A stretch of 64,000 nt of DNA. Origin: Macquaria australasica. Its lineage: Eukaryota > Chordata > Actinopteri > Centrarchiformes > Percichthyidae. The stretch is from contig SEMN01000031.1 in NCBI GenBank assembly GCA_005408345.1, positions 1,831,501 to 1,895,500 on the forward strand, read 5' to 3'. The notes beneath the pieces were generated by a model. The model ran no database searches, was not told the DNA's origin, and was given only the letters and a program-made list of their open reading frames with translations. Position numbers and translations under genes: made by a program. Of this stretch, positions 36,901-50,671 are shown one piece after another; position 1 is the first letter of the stretch; every line of letters begins with the position of its first letter.

Positions 36901-39900
36901 GGGAGAGCTCTAATCCTGGAGGAAAACAAATTAATATCGTGAAGTTTAATCCATCAAAAATTACCCGCACGACATACCAGACGGTCAGTGGATGTTTAAA
37001 TTTGGCCAGAAATTGAATTTCCAGGCATACTGTGTTCTTTATTTTGACACCCTCGGGAAGTAGACTAAGTAGTCGTACAGAGAACAGTCAAAAGGCAATT
37101 AAAGGAATAGTTTTACATTTTGGGAACACCTACCACCACCTCTAAAGCTCACTAATTAACACATTATATTTTGTTTATTTAATCCATACAAAAACAAAAG
37201 TGTAAAATCATCAAGCTGTGGTTCTACGAGGAGTTATGTGCCGGACTGTTTCTTGGCCGGGTGCAGTGACTTCCTGGAGTCTTGAGGTTGCCTCCATAAA
37301 ACCAGAACTTCTTATTTTTTACACTTTAGTTTTTGTACAGATGAACAAAAACAAGATATAAAACATGCCAACTAGTGAGCTTTAGAGGTGCTTATAGGCT
37401 GATTTTGTTACCTTTGGACAGAGCCAGGCTAGCTGTTTCCCCCTGTTTTCAGTCTTTGTGCTAAGCTAAGCTAACCGGCTGCTGGCTGTAGCTTCATATT
37501 TACCGTACAGACACGAGAGTGGTGTCGCTCTTCTAACTAACTCTTAGCAAGAAACCACATGTCTTCGCATTTCCCAGAATGTTGATCTCTTCCTTAAAGA
37601 TGGAGTCATAGCAGTCCAAAAAGAATCTAAAGTATGATTCTGCTAAATTTATGCGCATTTTGTCACCATGTTTCCAAATGTCTCGTTGAATTTCTGTGAT
37701 CTATTAACTTCTCTTCTCTTTAGCCTTTGGCAGTCTGTAAAAACGTATGGGTCTATTTGTTCTGGTTACTTGAGTACTTTGGCCATTTTCACGCTCCGTC
37801 ACACCACTGTCCTTGCAGCCAGAATAAACTGAAGAAAGGTTGTGTACAGTACAGTATGTTGAAAGATTCTTCCTTGGGCAAGATTTGCAAAGCACCAAAA
37901 ATTGGTAGATTTAGTATTAAATTATGAGCCTGATGGGTATTTCACTGCAAGATTTGGCAGCTGATCTGAAACTATTTTAAAATCAAAATGCTCCCGAGGC
38001 TTTGACTTCATTTTGCTGCCTTTCTTTACTAAAGAAGCGCTGAGCAGACAAGAGCCTCACTGGATTTAAGTGAACAGGCCTGCAGCTTATTGGCTGTAGT
38101 AAACACGCAAGACACTCATTCACCTGCTGAACACCGCATTAAGCCAGCAGTGCTTGTCTCCTTCCTCGTTTTAATGGATACAGCTATGACGCAAAACTCT
38201 CTGGAGTGTGTCCTGCCTTTTGCTCTGAAGATATACTGTACCCTCAGTTGATATATCCCTTACAGTTTTTTATGGGGCAGAGCACAGATGGTGCGCATTG
38301 TTTTTGTAGTGTGAGGTGTGTGGTTGCGAGGACACATTTTGGGGTCAGCACAACAATTCAATCCAAAGATCAACACACTTTCTGGCCATTAATACGAAAC
38401 AATAAGAAATATAATCTGGACAGTTCTCCCTCTTGGTCACTTTATTGCAAATCTGACTTTTGCTCCTGCAAAGATCAGGCTTCACCACAAAGTAAGTAAT
38501 GTCGGGCTACTTAACTGTAACGGGACTGTAAAACTCCAAACCCATTTGCCTGTGACATGCAAATTAATTTTTGCGGCTAAAATGCAGAAACAGGAAGTGA
38601 GCCTGTCTGCGTCGGTCAGCTCATTCATGTTTAAAGATTCTCTGTAGAAATTCAAGTTTAAATGTATACGTGTATCGTTTGGCCTGTAACATTTGGACCC
38701 TTGGATATATCAAAACCGCCTTTTCCCCACTGAGATCCATAGGTCAAGATGAGTATATCCAATCTAATCTGGTCAGTTCTTATACCGCGTTGATTTAATA
38801 TTAACTATATGTTAAACAAACCGTCTTTAACATGCCTTTTAATATCATTATTCAGGAGGATTTTACTACTCCATATAATTTGGCTTTGACTTGATGAAGC
38901 TGACTCAAGGTAGATGATGCTACTTTAGTCAAAGTTTGGCCTTTTGTTTTGAAACTGCTAACACTTTGTTCCACCATACAACGTACTGGTAAAAATAATG
39001 TTCATCACTTTCTTTTGAGCCAGTTGCAGTTGTCCTGTTGTCACCAAGCACATTCAGTCATTGCATGTGGTGTGATATGTGGAGTAGCAAAACTATAATC
39101 TAGATGGCATTTTGGGAGCCTTAAGAGAGCAGGACATGTTTCAATGGAAACTATGAGAGTACATGCCCAATTAAAAATAATTGACGTGTACATGAGAAAC
39201 AAAGACAGCTGAACCCAAGTATCATTTTCTAATAGTAGTGAATCAATAGTTTAAACATTCCTGCGCGTCAAAAGCGTGTGTCATTTATTATACCTGTTGC
39301 ACCTGCCTGATTACATTCCTCACAGCTCATCTGTGTTAACTGTTTGCAGTGTGACCAGAATAGCTGCTTGTCACTATATGATATATTATTTACATTGTAT
39401 GTATTATACATCATACAGATAATGTATTTTTAAAGCAGAGGCATTTAATTAAAGTAATATCTGCACATAAACAGCTTCCACATAATCTTTTCGGGCTAAA
39501 TAAAACATAAATGGTAAACGTGAAGCCTTTAAATTCTGTTTTGTCAGAGGTTGTGTGGTATTGTTTTTTTGTATTTTCTTTTTTATTGTATCTATATTGA
39601 GTGTTTTCATATCAATGCTACATCACATCACTCTCTACTTACTGTCAATCATCTGAGACCTACAGGAAAATTGGAAGCCTTTGCCAGAAAATAATCCCTC
39701 GAAAACATGTCTCCACACAAACTGTCTTATTACATTCATGCCCTCTTATTCAGTATTTAGTTAAAAGTTGGGTTTGAGATCATACAGTTTGTATTTAAAA
39801 ATGTACAAAAAGTACTGGGTAAAGGGGAAATGATTATGAAAAGGTACATTAGATGTAGTAAACGGGCTTTAAATCTAAATGACATGGTATAAAACCAACA

Positions 39901-42900
39901 AGCTTTGTTGTTGAGTTGTCAGTATATCCATTAACATCAAATAAGTTAAAGATGGAAGTACAGTCATTGTACTTCTCCATTTTCTAATGTATGGAAGCAG
40001 TAAGAGGCCAAAATGATTGGAATCTTACCAGCAGTCGAATACCTAATAGTGATCAGTACTGAATACTTCATTCAAATACCACTGAATTTACAGTATAGCA
40101 AATAAAAAATATTTTACTTTGAATCCATGTGGTTTGAATTCCCATTTGGAATTTCAAGAAGGTAATTTCAAGTTGTGCAAACACAAAATACTTCATTTTA
40201 ACTATTATATGACAACATTTCAAAGGGGGGAAATTCGAACTATAGTAAAATATTTCAGTGCTTAGTTCAGCGGTATTTAAATTTCAGCAAGTATTCAGTA
40301 CGGATGAAATTTCACAGTTGGGTGTTCAGTTGCTTATAAAATAGGCATTTATTTTCTACCAATAACCCGTTTTCTTTTAATAATACAGCAGGATATTTAG
40401 CAAAAAAATCTAGGCTTTATGTCTGTGTGTTTACAAACTTCCCTGAATGTGTGTATTGGCATGCAGTTATCAAATCCCTATTCCCCATTCATTGTGTTTG
40501 TGTGTGTGTGTGTGTGTTTAAATCAAATATAGTTTGTGTGCCAAGCCCGGTGCTCCAGCTCGTGTCACTTGCTGATCCCTCATGCAACGGTGACATCAGT
40601 GCTCCTGTTTTAGCAGGTGAAGGGGGGGGGGGTCCGGTGATTATCTAATGCCCTCGCAGCCATCTGAAGAGCCCTGGAGAACCGCTTCTGATATTTTCAA
40701 AAACATCTAAACTGTTGCGGAGAGGTGGGGCCACGCAGAGTTGCAGATAGAGCAGGGGTGGTGTGGCCACTGTGGGTGTATTGCTAATTGTAATCCTCTC
40801 TTTAGGGCACAGGGCTTGTGAGGTAATTAAGATTGTACAGTTGGGTATGTCTCTGGCATCAAGGTTACAGTAGACTAATGATCTCTTATTCAGGCCAGTC
40901 TTCTTGTGTAGCCTGTTGCTTGTACTCTGCTTGTCTTCTTGTCATGTATTTAGCTGGACTGAGAAGGAGGAGCGGCTGACTGCAATGGAAAGGTTCCCGG
41001 TAAGATTACTGTACACTGTAGTGTCACCGTTCCAGGCAGTGTCCCACCTTAGACTCCTCAAGCTGCTTTAGCTTGTCCTTTTGCTTTACTGGCCTTTGAC
41101 CTTACCTGGAATGAGCCAAGAGAGGAAGGAGACTGCGGACTACACGCACCTGATCAACAGCTACCCATGGTTTATAGTGCAAATGACACTAATGGCAGGC
41201 AAAGAAGCAGTAGAGAAAGCTTTAAGATGTCCCTCTGCATTTATTAGCTGTACGCTAATACATTTATTTATTAGCTATAAGCTAATAGGTATAAGCTAAT
41301 AAATGCAGGGGGACACAGCCATAGGGAAAGAAAAATGATCATAAGTATTCTTTGGTATGTTTATATACAGTAAAATTTGGGTATTATTTGTTGTGAGTAG
41401 GTGTGAATGAAAGGAGGAGTGAAACAGTAACGGTGGTGTTGAAGGAGACTGCTGGGGGCAGAGGAAGAGCAGGAGGTTTTAATAAGGGGCTGCCCCAGAG
41501 CCCTGGATGGCTTAGGATTGTCCAGGTCTCATGGGGATTTCAGGGTAATCTGGATAAGGACAGAAATACCTTGAAGGTGAACATTGGAGAAAGTGCTCAG
41601 CTTCTCGTAGATGTGTCTTTTGTCTTTAATTTACAGACACTGGTGGTAGATACAGAGGACATCGTCTACATACTTCCTTTAAAGGGGCACTCCATTGATT
41701 TTACACATGAAGTTCTGTTTACTCTTCATGAGGTGTACTACACAACTTGTGAAAATAATTGTTTTTTTTTTCTGTAGCTCTGGAGGGTAAAGTTTGAAAA
41801 AATTACCTTGATGATGTCATCAGGGTTTGTTTTTTTCTACTTGGGTGTGAGACTTTAAATTTATAACAGAAAGCCTGCACTACAACCTGGAGGTGTAGGA
41901 GTTGAAAGAAGTTGCATTTAGGAAGCGGGGAAGGTCTAATGAAAGGTGCTATTGCATCATGGGAAATGTAGGATCTGGTGCTTTTGGAGCTTGACCCATA
42001 CTAGAGGCCAAAAGTGAGGATATCTCAGCCTCTGCTGCTTTCATTTTCACCATTTTTTTTTATCCGTCTCTTGCAAGTCCCCTAACATTATGGCAATGCA
42101 ATAATAAACGGCTGCATTACCCCTTAGACAAGGCACGCTTGCTGCTTTGTAGTTTGTAGATGCTGGCGTTCATCACCAGGCTCAGGAGATCTCGTACTAA
42201 GATTTGAAAGTTGGGTTTTGCTCACATTGTTGTTGGATTCTCAAAACCAGATGATAAAACGTGTCAGGGTCATGTTGAGATCACAGCTTGGACACACTTC
42301 AGCTACAATGTTCATACAGGTAATTTGAAAAGATGAAGAGGGAAACTGAAAAAAAACAAGGAAATGCAGCCACAGGAGATGCATAAAAGTCGAGGACATA
42401 GGGCGATGTGATCCCATTAAAATCTCATCTGTCTTTTGATTTGAAACCTCAGAAATCCGAGCCTCAGTTTAATCATCACAGTTTGGCAGTTAGCTTATAT
42501 GCAGCAACGTAGCGAGCAGCCTCATTTATTTCTCTTCATGTTTAATCTCTCTCCTGCTCCTGCTCTTCTTCTCATGTCCCTGTAGGCTGGTTGTGCGAGG
42601 GCTCTGAGCACTGTCTCTAACCCTCGTCACTTGGCCTGTCGGCAGGAACTGCTCCGCTGCCAGGCCTCAGTTACTCTCCCTGGCACAGTGACGCACAGAT
42701 CACATACACACTCGCGCCACTATGGACACAGGGTACGCACGCAGGCCCATGCAGCGTCACGAGCTGAGGGAATGCAGCTTGTACTCTGATGTCACACACG
42801 TGTATATATATAATCTAAATACACATTTTACTTTAGTCAAAAATATAAACACACTATACAGATTTTCTCTGTTGGAGCAGAATAAAACGTTGTGTGCCGG

Positions 42901-45279
42901 TGTGCTGTAGCTCTTTTGAGTATGTGTTCTTGTGTACAGTATGTATGTACAGGCTTGCAGGGATTAGATATCTGTCTCATTTTCTTTGTTGAACTTTAAA
43001 AAAAAACAGAGATTGCACTAGAGCAGCAGTTCACATCTGATGGTTTTTGCGTGATATCTGAGGCGATGCTTGCAAGGTGTGGAACACCAGCGAGAAACAG
43101 GGACAGGTCACCAAGGATGAAGTAACCTATCCGTTTTCTGCAAACTCTGTATTTTTAAACCACAGACGTCATTCAAGGGCGTTTGGGACTGAATTCCAGG
43201 ACAAGTTCTGTCTCCTGTGAGTTACTCGGTGTCTTCCCTCTGTGTGTGTGTGTGCATGTGTGCGCATTCCCGTATGCTTGAATTTCCGCACTATCTGGTG
43301 AGGTAGGAGAGATGTCACTGTAGACAGAATAAAGGTCAGGGCGTACTCTAGAAGCACTGCTCGAAAAACAATGAACGTGTATGTGTGCGTGTGTGCACTT
43401 TCACGCGAGGCTGATTAGAAATCTCTGTATTTGGGGCAGCATGTGGAAGAAGTGTGCAGTTGTGTTGTGTTTTGCTCTACAGAGTTATCTACAACAAGTG
43501 ACAGCTGCATGTATAACCAGCATGTAGCCTTGCAAGCAACTTACCGTTACTTAGCATGCCAGAGCTTAAGTCAGCAGCTGCTGGCTTCTTGAGGTAACAC
43601 TACACACCAGGACACTTCCCTCTGTGCAATATGAATTTGGCAAGGTGTAAACAATCCTGGAAATCATAACACAGCTATGATGATTGAGGATTGGGGAGCA
43701 ATGTGAGAATCAGCATTAAGCCACATTTTTCAGTATAGTTTTTGTCACATTGTCACCTGTTGGTAGGTGCATACGAGATGTGATGTCATGACAGAGTGTA
43801 TGATGGCCATGTTCGGGTTTACATGGCGTGACGGGTGGGTGTCTTGTGATATGATATGAAGTTGCAGTCAGGCAAAAAGCTGCAGACTGTTGGTCTGTGT
43901 GTCTGTTTAGTCTTGGTGGTAGATATCTTTGACTAACTTCAGATAGCTGAGAGGCAAATAAAAAGTATGTTATTATGCTAGCCTTAGTATCTACAAAGTG
44001 GACTCATGTACCTGGAGGCCCACATACTGTATATGGGGCCTCAGTGTTCAGTTACCATTTGGGTTTTTTTGGGGCATTATTATTATTGCAAATGTTTCTG
44101 TCTCTGATTTATATCACGGATCTGCTCTTTGTCATGAAGCCCAGTAGGAACCTCCCAGCCCTGAAAAGTGCTCCCATCTATTGTGATCTTTCCCAAGATT
44201 AATTCAGTGTTTGTGTGAAAGATTTTTTTTTGTTGTTAATTTGCCCCAGGGGGTTGTCTTTATCGGCAGTTGTTTATATGATCTGATCTGTCTTTTTTTT
44301 TTTTTTTTTATAAAGCACTTTGCAAACTCTGGTTTAAAAAAAAAAAGTTATGTAAATATACAGAAGTGCCTACAGTTAAATATGAAGTACTGATTTTACA
44401 TGATTTGGGGAAAATTAAATGGCATAGTAAAACATCTACAAAGATGACATTTGATAGAACAAAGTGATGAAAAAAGAGTAATAATAATAAATGAAATGCA
44501 GATCAAATTAGGGCTGAAAGAATTAGTTGATTAATCTATTAGTCGATTGACAGAAAACAAGTCAACAACTTTGAGTTACATCCCCTGCCTCTCAAAATAT
44601 GAGCATTTGCTGCTTTACTGTTTTATATAATTGTAAAGTGACTTTCTTTTGGACTGTTGGTCGCCCAAAATAAGTTATTTACTCTGGGAAAGTATGATGG
44701 TAATTTTTTGTTATTTTCTGAACTTATTAATCAGTTAATCATAAAAATAACAGACGGATTTATCGATAATGAAAAAAAATCGCTAGTTGCAGCCGTCACT
44801 TAAATTGCATTCCAGTCAAAGGTAGGCAGACCACTAAAAACAATTAGAGATGAAGAGTTACTTGTTTTGTAGATAAAGAAAACGTATACATACAGGAATG
44901 TGCCAATAGGAAAGATTAGAGACATTAAAAAGAGTAAAAGAAGATAAAATATAGATCATTTAAAATGTATACTCATTTACTGTAGCCAGTTATTTTATCC
45001 TGTCATGTGCACACAGCTGAACAATTGTCATAGAAAGTGAAAGGAGGCACATTGTTCATCTCATGACATTGCGTCTGACACACACTGAATAACAAGAAAA
45101 AGACAAAAAAGAACACTGGGAGATATTACATGAATTAAAAAGAAGAAAACACATCTAGTTGAATCTAGTTTTACACATTCAGAATATTACATTAATATTT
45201 ATTTTAGAGCATGTTCTCTACAGGACATCGAAGGTTTCTGTTCCAGGAGGTTTGTCTTTCCTCTGTAGTGTGTTCCACC

Positions 45280-45310
<31 letters not shown>

Positions 45311-48300
45311 GAGAGGGAGGGAGAGAGAGAGAGATAGAGGGAGGGAGGGAGAGAGAGAGAGACAGACAGAGAGAGAGAGAGAGAAATACGGAGAAAGCGA
45401 GGATGTTCTGGGACAAACCGATCCACAGTGGCCTACTTTCCCTCAGCCATGCCAGTGACTCAACTAAAGTCTTCTGCCTGGCTGACTGTGGGCTTGGTCA
45501 CCATGGATAAGACATGTGGACAGAGCCAGAATACACACGGTTGCAGTTATTTTTCTAAACGGATGAACTGCAATTACATTAACACGTTAGACGAATGTCT
45601 AATTTTTATTTGGGTGGGGGAGGGTGTGTGTGTGTGTGTGTGTGTTTTTTTTTTTTCACTCAGGAGTCTTTTTACTGCTCTTTGACGTCTACACTATTAA
45701 AGCAGTGCAGAATAATAACACCAGGTAGAAACATGGGACGAACTGAAATTTATATATATGATTGATTTCAAAACTGCTTTAGTTTAAATACGCAGTTTTA
45801 TCCCAAAGCGCTTTACAGAGAGACACAGATGCATGTGACGTACATCAGGAAACATGTCAAAGATGATGAGAAAGAGATAAAACATGCACATAACAAACTT
45901 CAGGTAACAGGGACAGAGTGCAGGAAAATAAAGGGAAGACATTGAAGGAAAGGAGTAACGTGGGAAGTTGTATTAGTGTCTGGGCTTAATCGCGGACAAT
46001 GTGTGTGATTCCTACAGCACCTGTGTACTGAAGTGATGGTTTTATATATTAATTTATACAGGGGGATTAAATAAATTCCATTGCTAGCCCTAAATAAGAA
46101 ACTATTTTGATTATTTTGAAAAGTAAGTAGTAATATGAAATCACTGCTGAGAGATTACTAAAAAATACACAACAGATTCATCTCTCAATTCTAGCACATA
46201 ATCATCACTTTGTCACTTTATCATCATTTGCTTCACACTGGGCGCAGAACCAAAGGGGGTTTGAAGATTATGAAATAATGGTGCATCTGATTAGTTCAGC
46301 CTAAAAACTCAAATTTTGTAGGTTTTTTTTTAAAGTTAAATCAGAGGCAGGTATCTTATCCATCTATACATCGTCCACACCACCAATTGCTGTTCACTAT
46401 ATGGTCCTCTATATAGTGTGTTCGCCATTTTGGAGTGCCTATACAGTATAGAGGAACTAAAAATATACCACAATGCACTGACGGATGTAGTGTACAATTG
46501 ATGGTCACTAAATGACAGCTGCTGTAGCTGCCATCATGCTGGATGAAAGGAATGACTTGAATAGTGTTAATTGATTTTGCCAGCTAACGCTACATAGTCC
46601 TCATACATAAAACCCCCTATATAGTGAGTGGTGAGCCATAGTTGTGCTTGATAGAGATAGACTATATCCTATCCCAGCATGCATTGAGAGAGAGGCACAG
46701 AAACACCCACGATCTACCTTTCAGATGAGCTGAAGTTCTATTTCATTGACTCATGTTCATTTGAAGTGATTTTAACATGGATGTTGTGTATCTCTATCAA
46801 TCATATAAAAGTGGATATTGTTGTAATACAAGACAAAGTGATTTTGGAATTGTCTAGGTCTGCTTGGTTTATGTCCCCCCTTTTTTATTAGGTTTGGTCA
46901 GGTTTACATTTGCTTTTAGCAATCTTTTTCCACTTTGAGGCGTGTCCTGAGCAGTTAGCCTTGGTAGCTGGTAGTTTATTAGTTATCGTGGAAATAAATA
47001 TGCTAAACTTCATGCTTAGATGAATTTAGTCCTAAGCACATATGTGGATTTTTGTTTTTCGAAATCATAATTTCTATATATCATCGCTGTCCTGTGAAAA
47101 CCATGTATCTCCAAATCGTCTTTTCATGAGCCAAGAAAAACAGCCCTTTCATCTTCGACGCTGCATTCTTCCAATAATCCAGTGGGTTTTAAAATGGTTT
47201 ATTTATCTTGAGAAGTACAAGATTTTTCTCAACCAACAAAGGAACACTTAATACTTCAGTTTATCTGAAAAAATCAGAATAACCAAATTTGGAGATGATA
47301 GAGTATGTGATTCTTTTTTGTAATTTTGCTTTCAAAAAGTGATCCAAAACATGTGGTCGTGATTTTAAAGTGAGTTGAAATTGCTTTAGTTTAACTGGAT
47401 CTGTTGAGGTGTTTGCCCGGTTGGTCATTGAACTGGCTGCGGGTTTGAAACCCCCATCGTTATTGATGGCTTCAGCGCTGCTCTATGGGCAGCAAATGTA
47501 AGTGGCCACACATGAAAGTGAATTATTCCCTTTGAGGTAACACACACAGCATGGGCCGCTAGCACTACTATCTGAGTGGCTCAGCATGTGGCAAGGCTGA
47601 TGTGTCACTGTGCCATTTAGCCCGTCACTTAGCTCAGTGTGTGTGAGAGTTAGTGTGTCTGACTGTCTGTCTGTCTGTCTGTCTGGTACATAGTGTGCGT
47701 CCACACCTGTGGCTGGGACTGCTCCCCTTAATCAGACCTAATGAAGAACATTGATTCATCTCCATTTGATTCACACTTTTAGACAGGAGCACATACACAC
47801 GTACGCAAACGCACCCAAGACGCCCCACCACTAGTTGTGAGAGCAACACTTTGACTCCCTCTAAGGAAGAAATGCTGATCTCATCTAATGTTGCTGTAGT
47901 GTCATCAGCTCTGCATATAATACTCAACTTAGCCATGTGGAGAAGTTTTAAGGAGGGACAAAGTGACGTTGGGGAACTGAAGACGGAGTGGTGTCAGAGA
48001 GTGGGAGGGAGAAGAGAGCATGTTAGCCGGAGCGAGCTGTGTCAAAGCGTGGGATCTGGAGATTGTTAGTGAACGGAGCAGCCATGCACGTTTTCCTAAG
48101 AAGCACGAGCAGGGCAGGCATCCCAAGATTCCCTGCATCCTGGTCCCAGCTCTGGGGTGGAGGAAGCTGTTTACTCTTTCTATCTCTCACTGCTGACGTC
48201 GGCGCACCGAACAATGTCATTCAATTTCCTGTTTTTCACTTTAGTGGAAAGCCACTCTCCCAGTGTGTATGATGTTGTGTGTGTGTGTCTTTCTATGAGT

Positions 48301-50606
48301 GTGAGACAGAAAAACTGGTGGGCTGGAGGAGGAGGAGGAGGAGGAGGAGGAGGAGATCTATAGGGCCGGATACACTGGGAGCAGGATATAGGGTCAGAGG
48401 CAACTCCGCTATGTAAATACATTAGGTGTATTGAATGAGAGTAGCAGGAGACTGCAGACTGTCCTGAACGCCGCTTGAGATGACTGTGGACACCTAGCAA
48501 CTCTGATGTGGACAGATCAGCCTGAACAGGGAGAAAAGGTGGCATATCACGTGACACAAGACTGTTTGAAGCTGTCAGCCTGGAAACTGTCACCTCGCAG
48601 CGAGAGACTGACTTATGAGGTTGTTTTATTAAATCACGCTCGAGCTTTTGATTTTGAATTCCAGCGTTTTGAGGGCCCAAAGTCTCCAGGTTCACTGTTT
48701 GGCTTTTGGTTTACTATAATTAGATTTAGGGATTTAGTTGTTAACCGGATACGTCGGATCGGTATCAGCGCAGATACTGACCTTATTAAACAGATCATGT
48801 TTTTCAGCAATGATGTGACCTATCCATCTTTTTTATATATATATATATATATATACACAATTTCTTTATCAATATCATTATAAAAAGTTAAGGTGTCTGC
48901 TATCAGCTACATTTATTTAATCACTGTGTGCCGTTAACTCAGTTTTTAGTACTACAGCATCCTTGGCACATAAAAATGATTCCAATGAGTTCCTCACAGA
49001 TTGGCATACATATTTAAAATTTGGGGAAAAGAGAGCACTGGTACCGGCTCGGTACTCTGTAGTCTCACTTTACTCACTTTTTAAATGTATTTATGCTCAT
49101 GTGAAAATTGTTTTTCATGAAATACGTGAACCTATCCTTTAAGACGACGCCTGCATTATTATCTAAGTAAGAATCTAGTTGAGAGGTCTTCATTATTTTG
49201 GTTTATTTTGTGCTTACATGAAGCAAATATATTTTTGCTTAGTCAAATTACTAATTACAAACTACACGTATACACAAGTTGCCAGTTTATTAGGTACAGC
49301 TAGGTAAAACTAATGCAGTCTAATACAACAGCTCTGCAATAAATCCTACCTTCATGAGGATTATAATGTTCATTTTTTGTTGAAACAGTTTTAAAGAGGT
49401 GTTGATTCAACTGTATCGTCATTTTGGAGGATGCAGTTTGTGGTGCTGTTGCATTGTACTGCATTATACTGATAGGTGTTTCTATTATTTACTCTACCCT
49501 CTTGATATAAATGCGTTGGACATACTATTAAAAACATCTCTGAGTATGATGGAACATAATTTAACAGCACCACAAAACTACATCCTCCAAAATGACCAAG
49601 TTGAATCAACACCTCCCTAAAACAGGCCCATACAAAAACTGAACATTATAACCTTCATGAAGGGAGGATTTATTGCAGGACGGCTTTAGTTTTAGTGAGG
49701 TGTCCTAATAAACAGGCAACTGAGTGTATGTACACAACGCACAGAGGGCAACGGCGAGGTCAATAAGGGCCCACAGCTCATTTTGGTCCCGTGGGTCTGT
49801 GACGGGTAATTTGTCCCTGGAAACTAGGACTTTTAGATACTACAAATGCAGTAGTGTTGGGCTATATGGATTAAATCATTAAAATGAATGAGGATATTTT
49901 CCGTTATCGATATAAATATCATGACAAAATCACACATTAAAAATCTAAGCAATAAACTTTGCTCCACCAACACAATTACAGTAGACCAAACTCTTCATAT
50001 GTGTAAAACAAAAACTTCAACAACTCACTTTGTTGTTTTTTGATTAAATCTTGCTCTGAATCATTAATCAGACAACAGACATTTGTATAATGATAACATA
50101 ATAAAACCATATCATCATGATGCTGCATGATTCTACTGACATTCAGTTAACAGTGATACTGATTTATCATCCAGCTTAACTAGAAAATTAAGTAAACTAC
50201 AAGGACCAGAATGCATTGTATTCAACTCAGACCTCTATTCAAAGTGTTTGCACTGGGGCACAACTGCATCTGCACTATGGCCTGCTGCTCAACAAACTTG
50301 TCGTCTGATTAACAAGTGGCCCTGTGCACAGAGAGAGAGATCCCAGTGTGACCGGTACAACTCAGCAGCATATAGCAAGAGGGCGGGACGGGGATTACGT
50401 AGGCATACTCACCATGTCCGCACTCCTCGCCTGCCTGGCCTACATGCTCACTCACTTCCCCTGCTTTGTTTGCCTCTGGTTGAGTGCCAGCATGATGTGT
50501 GCGGGATGCAAATGCTTGGCTGAGTGATTCATTGCAGTGTGCGCGTGTGTGTACTGTACAAGAGGAGTATGTTGCCCGAAGACGCTGGCAGACTGGTTCA
50601 GCGCTC

Positions 50607-50671
<65 letters not shown>

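Noticed and set aside
41403..41777. Plus-strand frame of 124 codons in pde8a intron 1
   Set aside because: It runs into MITE family B and lacks any known domain or splice signals that would link it to pde8a.
45159..45510. Overlapping frames of 70-99 codons on both strands
   Set aside because: They are produced by the GACA/GA microsatellite; serine-leucine and arginine-glutamate repeats are not a protein signal.
46370..46690. Repeated ACTATATAGTG-like motifs suggesting a further MITE
   Set aside because: I could not define paired ends or a target duplication, so no element is claimed.
47400..47470. Possible second tRNA-like sequence (GCGGGTTTGAAACCC)
   Set aside because: Only a B-box-like piece is present; no A box at the right distance and no stem pairing.
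48180..48695. Minus-strand frame of 171 codons with a polyproline run
   Set aside because: The polyproline is the (GGA)n microsatellite. The remainder has no similarity or exon borders.
49391..49620. Frames on both strands starting MLIQL
   Set aside because: They mirror each other because the region is an inverted-repeat MITE.
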